DNA from: Prevotellaceae bacterium
GTDB taxonomy: Bacteria; Bacteroidota; Bacteroidia; Bacteroidales; UBA932
Length of the DNA: 5,202 nt
Reading direction: 5' to 3'
Assembly: GCA_031278135.1 (NCBI GenBank)
Contig: JAITKY010000018.1
Span: 1-5,202, forward strand
This document shows positions 1 to 5,144 of the stretch, one piece after another. The translations under genes and the position numbers were made by a program. The notes under the pieces were generated by a model. It was not told where the DNA came from, did not search any database, and was given only the letters and a program-made list of their open reading frames with translations. Positions within the stretch are counted from its first letter, which is position 1. Every line of letters begins with the position of its first letter.

Positions 1-2
1 TC

Positions 3-86
3 CTACTTACCGAGATTCTGTGAAAAACACGACATAGCCAAAATACTCATTACTAATATTTTTAAGACTGTTTTCAATACTGTCAT
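3..86 (-). CDS. Signal-peptide-like short ORF or interrupted gene start
   Basis: This reading frame begins with ATG 14 bp after the stop of the DUF3108 gene and runs 27 codons to a TAG three bases from the window edge. The product starts MTVLKTVLKILVMSILAMSC and ends FSQNLGK. It has a Lys-containing n-region, a hydrophobic stretch of about 12 residues, and a small-residue/Cys region (LAMSC) that could be a lipobox or a signal peptidase I site. Such a composition is characteristic of the start of an exported protein and is unlikely in random AT-rich DNA. The stop immediately after the signal is odd. It may be a real tiny secreted peptide, a gene inactivated by a nonsense mutation or frameshift, or chance. 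The position suggests the last visible member of the minus-strand cluster. What follows lies outside the window. Confidence 0.35.
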   Translation of the reverse strand: MTVLKTVLKILVMSILAMSCFSQNLGK

Positions 87-100
87 TTATTTCACATTTT

Positions 101-979
101 TCATTTCACTATATTTAGTGGATATTTCAGGTTTTCGTACCGTATCAGTCTGCCTTTTACCTTACCCACGATAATCGGGGATTCCACTTCGAGGGGGACA
201 TGATTTTTATCGTCGGATATCCATAGAATGATTTTTTCGTCGCCTTTGAAAACCGAGCCTGCAATCACTTCGACAGCGAATTTCAAACAGTTGACTTTGT
301 CTTTCAATGCTTTAATTTTCTTTTGTTCTTTTCCCAAATAACGACATTTGATATTGTAGATATCGTCGTCGAGCACAATCGACAGAGTGTAAATTTTGTC
401 GGGATAAGCGTCGCTGAAATCGAGATTCCGGAGATAGTAGAAATACGTAATCACGTCCAGAGTACAGTCTTTTATTGGCAGTTCGAGATTTCTGATGCCC
501 TGACGTTTTTCGATGGAGGCGCTTATTTTGTTCGTTTCCCAATCGAAATTATACGTATTTTTGATGAAATAACCACCTTCGTTGATGTCCCTGTGGAAAT
601 ATATCGAACGGATTTTGGGAACGGTAAATTTAGCTTCGTAAAAATCCCTGACCTTAAAGAATTTGTCGTAGAATTTGTATGTTTTGGCGACGGCAGTAAT
701 ATGAAATTCAGCCGGATAGACCTTTGTTTTATCGACGGTTAACGACATTTCGCCGACGTCGGCAAATATTGGCCACCACGTATACGAAGCGGCATATACC
801 AGATTTTCGCGATTGTTGAACGCCAAGTCCGATTCATTAACGGTTGTATTGCAAAAATCTTGTGCTACGACCGTCGAAAAAAGCGATAACAACAAAAAAA
901 CAACAAAAAACAAAATACCCAATCCCCTTCTACAAGGTTCCAATACATTTGATTTACCGAAATTTAGCAAATATATCAT
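101..979 (-). CDS. DUF3108 domain-containing exported protein
   Basis: This 292-residue protein has an N-terminal signal peptide. Arg17-Arg18 precede a hydrophobic core (about 20-35, GILFFVVFLLLSLF) and a probable signal peptidase I site VVA|QD after residue 39. The mature part opens with the block ENLVYAASYTWWPIFADVGE (58-77), which I recognise as the start of the DUF3108 family found widely in Bacteroidetes. A beta-rich body follows, with alternating hydrophobic residues, an FDWETNK segment near 145, a KDCTLDVITYFYYLR segment near 168, and a basic C-terminus. Family members are predicted periplasmic or envelope proteins with no established reaction. The n-region before the Arg pair is long (16 residues), so translation may really start at TTG codon 13 instead of the ATG used here. 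The gene lies 37 bp after the thioredoxin-fold gene on the same strand and probably shares its transcript. Family assignment is fairly sure; function is unknown. Confidence 0.88.
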   Translation of the reverse strand: MIYLLNFGKSNVLEPCRRGLGILFFVVFLLLSLFSTVVAQDFCNTTVNESDLAFNNRENLVYAASYTWWPIFADVGEMSLTVDKTKVYPAEFHITAVAKTYKFYDKFFKVRDFYEAKFTVPKIRSIYFHRDINEGGYFIKNTYNFDWETNKISASIEKRQGIRNLELPIKDCTLDVITYFYYLRNLDFSDAYPDKIYTLSIVLDDDIYNIKCRYLGKEQKKIKALKDKVNCLKFAVEVIAGSVFKGDEKIILWISDDKNHVPLEVESPIIVGKVKGRLIRYENLKYPLNIVK

Positions 980-1016
980 ATTAACATTACATTAAAAAAA
1001 TCGGCTGTAAAAGTAA

Positions 1017-2966
1017 TCAATATTTCGAATTTTTATTCTTTATTGCATAATCGATGATTCGGGAATAATCGCCGTCGATTTCGTCAAGCAAATTACTCGG
1101 AATATTCTGTGCGTTGGAATTTCCTGTATCGGGAAATATCAAAATATTGGGAGCGAAACGTTTGTTGACTTCGGTCATATATTGTTCGGGAACAAACGCA
1201 ACTATCGGACGATACAACTCATAAAACAACATGTTAGCCCAATATGCGACATAAGGACCTGCGCCCGGCATCTGGTCTTTTATGTTGTTTATCATTTGCA
1301 CAACGACATTATGATAATACTCATTACCTTCGAGATACGTCAAATATGTCAATGCTTTTGTCATTACGGAGTTTGACGAAGGATACGCCTTGTCGATAAA
1401 ATCCATCATTCGCGGAATGATCGAAGGCAGCGAATCGCCAGTGAAAAAAAACATACCTGTCTTTTCGTCGTAGAAATGCTTAAAAGTATAATTGACAAGA
1501 CCTTTGACTGTTGCGAGATATTTTACGTCGCCCGTAATTATATACAGTCTGATGAACGCAGTTATCGTGAATGCATAATCGTCCAAAAATGCGGGCGTTC
1601 GGTTTTCGAACACTCTGAACATGCTGTAATCATCCTGTATATAGTCTTTAGTCAGAGCGTTGGCAAGCCCGATAGCCTGTTCGAGAAGATAATTTTCGCC
1701 AAACGAACAGTACGCTTCGCACAGAGCGCTAAGAAAAAGCGAATTCCATCCGGATATTATCTTCGAATCAATATTCGGACGCTCGCGCTGTTCCCTGATT
1801 GTCAGCATAACGTTTTTCAACTGTTTCAGTTTGGCTTTACATTCATCCAACGATAAACCGTATTTCTGCGCCAAAACTTCTTCGTCCATATTTATAGACA
1901 GCACGCTTTGCCTTTTAACTTCTTTCAACCCGAAATAGTCCGATATAAATTCGTAATCATCGCCAAGAAATTTTTGCACTTCCGACAACTGCCAAGTGTA
2001 ATATTTTCCTTCGATATTTCCGATTTCGGCATCTACCGAAGAGTGATACAGATTATTTCGCGACAGTCTTAGTTTCATGAAATGCACGGTTTCCTCAACT
2101 ACTTCTTTATACAGGGGATTCGGATTGTTCCGATAAGCAAAACTGTATGCCGACACCAGCATTGCATTGTCGTACAGCATTTTTTCGAAATGTGGCTTTT
2201 TCCATGCCAGATCGTCGGTGTAACGGAAAAAACCGCCACGCAACTGGTCGTAAATTCCTCCACGTGCGATGTTGGTCAATGTCTTTTCGACATACGAAAT
2301 CAACATCGGGTCGTCGAAGTAATATCCCGAACTAAGCATGAAAATCAACGACATGGGTAATGGAAATTTAGGAGCTCCCAAAGTTCCGCCGTTATTATTA
2401 TCGAATTTCCGTCGCCATGGTTCCACTATCAGTTTGACGTCTTTAACAGATATTTTTTCGATTGGACGTTTTTCGACTATATTGGTGTTTTTCAGTATCT
2501 CCATCAATTCGTCGCCGACTTCCTCCAATTTGTCGCGGTCGTTCATGTACGTCTGTTGCAATCCCAATATCATCTCAAGAAACTGATCGGGCGGGAAATA
2601 TGTGCCTCCATACACCGGTGATCCGTCGGGCAACAGAAAACACGAAACAGGCCATCCACTCGAATTGGTGATTATTTCGACTGCATTCATATAAAACAAA
2701 TCAACGTCGGGACGTTCTTCTCTGTCCACTTTGACACTGATGTAATAACGGTTAAGTGTCTGTGCTATTGCTTCATTGTCGAAACAATTGCGCGACAGTT
2801 CGTGACACCAGTGACATGCCGAAAAACCTATACTGACAAAAATCAGTTTATCTTCCCGTTTGGCTACTTCGAATGCTTCTGCGCCCCACGGATACCAGTT
2901 GATTTTCTGATGAGAATGATTTCTTAAATATATACTTGTCTCTTTTATTAACCTGTTTTGCGCCAT
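1017..2966 (-). CDS. YyaL/SPATA20-family thioredoxin-domain protein (DUF255)
   Basis: This 649-residue protein has two recognisable parts. Residues about 1-160 are the DsbH-like thioredoxin fold of the DUF255 family: NWYPWGAEAFEVAK (23-36), a CHWC redox motif (Cys51, Cys54), KVDREERPDVD (79-89), SGWP (103-106) and GGTYFPP (120-126). Residues about 190-600 form the family's six-hairpin-like alpha barrel, with APKFP (198-202), GGIYDQLRGGFFRY (236-249), PHFEKMLYDNAM (258-269), a SGWNSLFLSAL block and FLDDYAF. No signal peptide is visible, so it is probably cytoplasmic. Bacterial YyaL and animal SPATA20 belong to this family, but no substrate or reaction is firmly established. The length is slightly below the usual ~670-700. 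The residues after CHWC read HELS where most relatives have HVME, a modest divergence. ATG at 2966 lies 6 bp after the folA stop, which implies translational coupling. Confidence 0.93.
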   Translation of the reverse strand: MAQNRLIKETSIYLRNHSHQKINWYPWGAEAFEVAKREDKLIFVSIGFSACHWCHELSRNCFDNEAIAQTLNRYYISVKVDREERPDVDLFYMNAVEIITNSSGWPVSCFLLPDGSPVYGGTYFPPDQFLEMILGLQQTYMNDRDKLEEVGDELMEILKNTNIVEKRPIEKISVKDVKLIVEPWRRKFDNNNGGTLGAPKFPLPMSLIFMLSSGYYFDDPMLISYVEKTLTNIARGGIYDQLRGGFFRYTDDLAWKKPHFEKMLYDNAMLVSAYSFAYRNNPNPLYKEVVEETVHFMKLRLSRNNLYHSSVDAEIGNIEGKYYTWQLSEVQKFLGDDYEFISDYFGLKEVKRQSVLSINMDEEVLAQKYGLSLDECKAKLKQLKNVMLTIREQRERPNIDSKIISGWNSLFLSALCEAYCSFGENYLLEQAIGLANALTKDYIQDDYSMFRVFENRTPAFLDDYAFTITAFIRLYIITGDVKYLATVKGLVNYTFKHFYDEKTGMFFFTGDSLPSIIPRMMDFIDKAYPSSNSVMTKALTYLTYLEGNEYYHNVVVQMINNIKDQMPGAGPYVAYWANMLFYELYRPIVAFVPEQYMTEVNKRFAPNILIFPDTGNSNAQNIPSNLLDEIDGDYSRIIDYAIKNKNSKY

Positions 2967-2972
2967 AAAATA

Positions 2973-3476
2973 TCAACCCTGTTTTAAATACTGTATTTTT
3001 TTCAATTTTAGAAAACTGAAAGAATATTCGAAATCCTTTCCTCTCTCAAAATCGATTCTTTCGACTTCATCCCATTCGCTTTTCGAAATTTCGGGGAAAA
3101 ACGTATCTGCGTCGTACCTGTTGTGCACCACCGTCAAATATATCGTATCCGCTACGCCGACAGCTTCCCGATATATCGAAGCGCCTCCTATAATAAACTG
3201 ATTTTCATCTATATCAGACGCAACCGCTATTGCATCGTCCAACGATGCAACAACACGGCATCCTGCAGCAGTAAACCGCGGATTACGGCTTATAATTATA
3301 TTTGTCCTGCCGGGCAACGCTCGTCCTATCGATTCGAAGGTTTTACGCCCCATTATCACCGGATGCCCGTTCGTTATTATCTTAAAATATTTTAAATCTT
3401 CCGTAATATGCCAAAGAAGTTTATTGTCTTTTCCAATGGCATTATTTTCATCAACAGCAACAATAATGGCAAGCAT
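2973..3476 (-). CDS. folA: Dihydrofolate reductase
   Basis: This 167-residue cytoplasmic enzyme reduces 7,8-dihydrofolate to tetrahydrofolate with NADPH, supplying one-carbon carriers for thymidylate, purine and methionine synthesis. Length and motifs match chromosomal DHFRs. They include the start MLAIIVAVDENNAIG, LLWHITEDLKYFK (20-32) with Trp22 and the catalytic acid Asp27 in the E. coli positions, GRKTFESIG (43-51), LPGR (54-57) with Arg57 that binds the folate glutamate, and the NADPH-binding GGASIY (97-102). Leu21 and Thr25 replace the Pro residues of E. coli (MPWNLP); both sites vary among relatives, so this need not mean trimethoprim resistance. It is the first gene of the minus-strand cluster. 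The usual partner thyA is not upstream in this window. The start at 3476 is preceded by an A/T-rich leader without a Shine-Dalgarno site, as is common in Bacteroidota. Confidence 0.97.
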   Translation of the reverse strand: MLAIIVAVDENNAIGKDNKLLWHITEDLKYFKIITNGHPVIMGRKTFESIGRALPGRTNIIISRNPRFTAAGCRVVASLDDAIAVASDIDENQFIIGGASIYREAVGVADTIYLTVVHNRYDADTFFPEISKSEWDEVERIDFERGKDFEYSFSFLKLKKIQYLKQG

Positions 3477-3517
3477 TTTAACAATTTATACATAAATACA
3501 TCGAACACATCAAGCGA

Positions 3518-3525
3518 CAAAAATA
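3518..3525 (-). promoter_or_regulatory. Candidate -7 box (TATTTTTG) for the folA cluster
   Basis: Read on the minus strand this is TATTTTTG, an exact match to the Bacteroidota -7 consensus TAnnTTTG. It lies about 40 bp upstream of the folA ATG, which would give a leader of about 35 nt. No clear TTG/TTTG -33 element sits at the usual spacing, so the call rests on one box and on position. The surrounding A/T richness makes a chance match possible. Confidence 0.4.
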
Positions 3526-3577
3526 CAAAAAAATCGAATATTGATATAACATAGTTGAAAAATTTTTTACATCAAAG

Positions 3578-3595
3578 CGAATAACAAGTTATTCG
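3578..3595. promoter_or_regulatory. 18-bp dyad upstream of folA
   Basis: CGAATAAC and GTTATTCG are perfect inverted 8-mers separated by AA. The site is about 53 bp upstream of the candidate folA -7 box. Its size and symmetry would suit a dimeric DNA-binding regulator, but no known operator is recognised, and AT-rich DNA yields such dyads by chance fairly often. Confidence 0.3.
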
Positions 3596-3723
3596 ATAAG
3601 TCATATCTCTCGAATTATATCCGTCTAAACACGATAATGAACGAATTAAAACGTGTTTTTTTTGTATATTGTTCAATGAACGATGAACCCCCTTGCCTCT
3701 ACTGTATATGTCGCCTCCTCATC

Positions 3724-3742
3724 TGAACTACTTCGCAGTTCA
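3724..3742. repeat. Hairpin TGAACT...AGTTCA
   Basis: TGAACT (3724-3729) pairs with AGTTCA (3737-3742) around a 7-nt loop in which one more C-G pair could form. It overlaps the next hairpin by two bases, so the two form a tandem pair in the GC-richer core of the intergenic element. A tandem pair of short hairpins recalls REP-type (bacterial interspersed palindromic) elements, but no known family is identified. Confidence 0.45.
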
Positions 3743-3768
3743 ACCCCTTACAGGCCCGTAAGGGATTG
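3741..3768. repeat. 11-bp stem hairpin CCCTTAC/GTAAGGG
   Basis: The arms 3741-3751 and 3758-3768 enclose the 6-nt loop AGGCCC. On the plus strand one of 11 pairs is a C/A mismatch. In a minus-strand transcript the same position becomes a U-G wobble, so the stem would be fully paired. That asymmetry hints that the functional RNA, if any, is read from the minus strand. There is no T-run on either side to make it a standard terminator. Confidence 0.5.
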
Positions 3769-3865
3769 ACAAAGAGGGTTGGCCTTGTCCCCCGGTCTAA
3801 CGATAATACAATTGATATAACAGTTTTTGGATAAACATTATTTATTTTACGTCCCTAAAATAAGT

Positions 3866-3895
3866 CGATTAACGACTGGCGCCAGCCGTTAATCG
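3866..3895. repeat. 30-bp near-perfect palindrome
   Basis: The sequence reads the same on both strands except for one symmetric mismatch. The central ten bases, CTGGCGCCAG, and the outer CGATTAACG/CGTTAATCG arms are perfect. It is the GC-rich peak of an AT-rich stretch. It could be a cruciform-forming site, a binding site for a dimeric protein, or part of the surrounding element. There is no nearby T-run. Confidence 0.6.
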
Positions 3896-3945
3896 TTAAT
3901 AGTTCATTGTCCATAATTCATCGTTCATTGTCAAAATCTGCGTTA

Positions 3946-3957
3946 TTTTCGCGAAAA
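3946..3957. repeat. Perfect 12-bp palindrome TTTTCGCGAAAA
   Basis: A perfect self-complementary 12-mer lies 15 bp outside the right inverted repeat. It is followed by TCGATTAAC (3959-3967), which repeats part of the arm of the large palindrome (3865-3873). Its role is unknown and it may be coincidental. Confidence 0.3.
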
Positions 3958-4111
3958 ATCGATTAACATTTTTTAACACTAAACCAATAAAAAAAGTTAA
4001 AATATGTTATTTTTTGAACATCTTTGTTAAATTATATTAATATATTAGCGTATATGGCGGAGATGGCGGATATTAGATGTACCTTTGCCCCAGTTTAATT
4101 AAAAGAAACGA

Positions 4112-4144
4112 TTGGATAAAGTTTGAATAATATAGTTAGATTTG
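4112..4144 (+). promoter_or_regulatory. Candidate Bacteroidota promoter for the ORF at 4459
   Basis: TTG at 4112-4114 and TAGATTTG at 4137-4144 are separated by 22 bp. They match the TTG-N17-23-TAnnTTTG pattern known from Flavobacterium and related Bacteroides promoters. Transcription would begin near 4150, leaving a leader of about 300 nt before the ATG at 4459, and the stem-loops at 4167-4281 would lie inside it. Another TAnnTTTG match (TACCTTTG, 4080-4087) has no -33 partner. Confidence 0.45.
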
Positions 4145-4166
4145 TAAACATAGCGGAAACTGAAAG

Positions 4167-4228
4167 ATGCAAAAAACATACAGCGAGAGAGGGGATAAAC
4201 TGTAAGTTTTTTGCATTAAACGCTGTAT
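4167..4228 (+). promoter_or_regulatory. Leader stem-loop with a competing alternative pairing
   Basis: The arms 4167-4183 and 4200-4216 form a 17-position stem with a single A/A mismatch: ATGCAAAAAAC pairs with GTTTTTTGCAT, and TACAG with CTGTA. The loop is 16 nt, purine-rich, CGAGAGAGGGGATAAA. The inner part of the left arm plus two loop bases (ATACAGCG, 4178-4185) is also the exact complement of CGCTGTAT at 4221-4228. The two pairings share bases and cannot form at the same time. This resembles an attenuator, RNA switch or thermosensor, but it matches no riboswitch family I recognise. Its position shortly after a promoter candidate supports an RNA role. Confidence 0.5.
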
Positions 4229-4254
4229 CCGACCATACATATTAGAGAAAGAAT

Positions 4255-4281
4255 CAACGAGTTACGTTGGAGATATACTCG
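4255..4281 (+). promoter_or_regulatory. Second small leader hairpin with two options
   Basis: CAACG (4255-4259) pairs with CGTTG (4265-4269) around a 5-nt loop, while CGAGT (4258-4262) can instead pair with ACTCG (4277-4281). Five-base stems are weak individually. The site is listed because it lies directly after the larger switching stem-loop and repeats its overlapping-stem layout. Confidence 0.25.
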
Positions 4282-4289
4282 GAAAAAAC

Positions 4290-4330
4290 CAAAATACAAA
4301 CAAAATATACCAAAATATACCAAAATATAC
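4290..4330. repeat. 10-bp tandem A-tract repeat
   Basis: CAAAATATAC occurs three times exactly (4301-4310, 4311-4320, 4321-4330), preceded by a degenerate 11-base copy, CAAAATACAAA (4290-4300). A-tracts spaced at one helical turn are expected to bend DNA intrinsically. The repeat lies about 130 bp upstream of the ORF at 4459. It could serve as an architectural protein site, act as an upstream promoter element, or vary in copy number by slippage. Confidence 0.7.
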
Positions 4331-4458
4331 TTCGTTTTCCAATAGATAGAAAACAGATTATCGGTATTTCATATACTTTGTTTTTTGTTGAAAGACGGAA
4401 TGTCGGCGTTTTATATATTCCCCAAAAACACGCATTTAATTAAAAAAATAATAATTCA

Positions 4459-5073
4459 ATGTCTGACAAAATTAAATTTTCAAAATTATGGCTAAAGCAA
4501 AAAGGTAATGTAGTAACCCACGGATTACGTGGAAAAGTTGGTGATTTATTAGTATTTCGCCAAAAAAACGGTGAGACTGTAGTGTCAAAAATACTGGAAC
4601 CCCCGAACAAGATGTCCAAAAGACAGATAAAACATCAAAACGCTTTCAGAGAGCGACAAATTTATGGAAAATCGATCGTCACAGACCCTCAATTGAAAGA
4701 GTTGTACGAGGCGGAAGCAAAGAAAAAGAAGGGCGTAACTGCATATAATATCGCAGTTGCAGACTATTTTAATGCTCCGGATATCGAAGATGTTGATTTA
4801 AAGGAATACGCCGGAGCAGCAGGAGATGATAATGCCAATATAACTGTGAACAGGGAATCCATTAACCGTGCTACAGGCGGCGGTATAGTTTTGGGCGCGT
4901 CCACTTCGCTTATATTATCTAACCTTATTATCTCCAACAATAAAACACCCTTTTATGGTGGAGGCATATATTGTAAAGGTGGTTCGCCCGTCGTAAGTAA
5001 TATTCAAGTCACCGGTAATACGGCAACAGACGGCGGGGGCGTCTATTTCAAAGGAGATATACGACGGGTTTGA
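4459..5073 (+). CDS. Chimeric ORF: unknown basic domain plus truncated beta-helix
   Basis: This 204-residue ORF has no signal peptide or membrane segment. Residues 1 to about 125 are Lys-rich and include HGLRGKVGDLLVFRQKNGETVV (21-42), a Gly-Lys-Val-Gly plus strand-like layout reminiscent of small uncharacterised Bacteroidota proteins. They are followed by a basic helical stretch with KKKKGVTAYNIAVADYFNAP (88-107). I cannot name the family. From about 138 the sequence changes to beta-helix coils: GGGI at 140-143, GGGI at 167-170, GGGV at 192-195, with SN at 154-155 and 180-181, a repeat of 25-27 residues. Such coils resemble chlamydial Pmp-type and Bacteroidota secreted beta-helix proteins, which normally have many coils and a signal peptide. 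Here the coils stop after about 2.5 units in an unrelated tail, IRRV. The tail half uses visibly more GC-rich codons. It looks like an in-frame fusion of a resident gene with a fragment of a repeat protein. The start has an A-rich leader (AATAATAATTCA) and no Shine-Dalgarno site. Confidence 0.65.
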   Translation: MSDKIKFSKLWLKQKGNVVTHGLRGKVGDLLVFRQKNGETVVSKILEPPNKMSKRQIKHQNAFRERQIYGKSIVTDPQLKELYEAEAKKKKGVTAYNIAVADYFNAPDIEDVDLKEYAGAAGDDNANITVNRESINRATGGGIVLGASTSLILSNLIISNNKTPFYGGGIYCKGGSPVVSNIQVTGNTATDGGGVYFKGDIRRV

Positions 5074-5104
5074 CGGAGAACCGACGAAAGGATGATGCCT
5101 TCCT

Positions 5105-5144
5105 ACTTTCGAGCCTTCGCGCTTTCGCTCCTTTGCGACTTTTT
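5105..5144. repeat. Degenerate 8-bp tandem repeat (GCTTTCGC-like)
   Basis: Successive octamers ACTTTCGA, GCCTTCGC, GCTTTCGC, TCCTTTGC and GACTTTTT share a period of eight. They lie just downstream of the chimeric ORF. Similar CTTTGCG-type runs occur in noncoding DNA of many Bacteroidota and other bacteria (recollection, not checked). Two plus-strand frames remain open across it and give Leu/Phe/Arg-rich peptides, but these reflect the repeat and not a gene. From here to the window end I see only AT-rich DNA. Confidence 0.5.

Larger units (their letters stand above)
3674..3930. repeat. Segment bounded by 14-bp inverted repeats (MITE/REP-like candidate)
   Basis: CAATGAACGATGAA at 3674-3687 is the exact reverse complement of 3917-3930, enclosing 229 bp without coding capacity. 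The left half of the interior is distinctly GC-richer than its flanks and holds two adjoining hairpins; the right half ends in a 30-bp palindrome. The core AATGAACGA also recurs just outside at 3636-3644, and GTTCATTGTC is directly repeated at 3902-3911 and 3923-3932, 21 bp apart. This arrangement suits a small non-autonomous mobile or interspersed palindromic element. No transposase and no clear target-site duplication are visible, and the end repeats are simple enough to be low-complexity intergenic sequence. Confidence 0.4.
3477..4458. other. 982-bp structured intergenic region
   Basis: No convincing protein gene lies on either strand between the divergent folA cluster and the plus-strand ORF at 4459. 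Most of the stretch is very AT-rich, except for a GC-richer island at about 3685-3800. It contains a promoter candidate and dyad for folA on the left, an inverted-repeat-bounded element with hairpins in the middle, and a promoter candidate, stem-loops and A-tract repeats on the right; these are listed separately. In the AT-rich stretch at 3968-4111 I see only a two-copy 9-bp repeat, ATGGCGGAG/ATGGCGGAT at 4054-4071. It could open a 14-codon ORF, but no translation signal supports it. Confidence 0.8.

Noticed and set aside
323..742. 139-codon plus-strand ORF opposite the DUF3108 gene
   Set aside because: It is a mirror of the minus-strand gene: the product is a regular Val/Ile/Phe/Glu-rich pattern with no recognisable domain, and the opposite strand carries a clear family match and signal peptide.
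1476..1856. 126-codon plus-strand ORF (and other plus-strand frames at 1182-1376 and 2082-2671)
   Set aside because: They lie wholly antisense to the well-supported YyaL-family gene and have no recognisable motifs.
3123..3395. 90-codon plus-strand ORF antisense to folA
   Set aside because: folA on the other strand has intact catalytic motifs over the same bases; the antisense product shows no domain.
3627..3663. Stem AAACACG/CGTGTTT followed by eight T's, resembling a plus-strand terminator
   Set aside because: The loop is 18 nt, the stem is only 7 bp with three G-C pairs, and no plus-strand gene lies upstream to be terminated.
3690..3800. Possible remnant coding sequence in the GC-richer core (plus-strand MSPPHLNYFAVQPLTGP then stop)
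   Set aside because: The frame is short, interrupted by stops, and dominated by hairpin arms, so it is better explained as a palindromic repeat.
4054..4098. 14-codon ORF (MAEMADIRCTFAPV) starting in the ATGGCGGAG repeat
   Set aside because: It has no promoter or ribosome-binding context and no composition suggesting a real peptide; it is probably chance.
3477..4458. tRNA, CRISPR array or known riboswitch in the long intergenic region
   Set aside because: No cloverleaf with a T-loop consensus, no regularly spaced 25-40-bp repeats, and no recognised riboswitch core motif was found.
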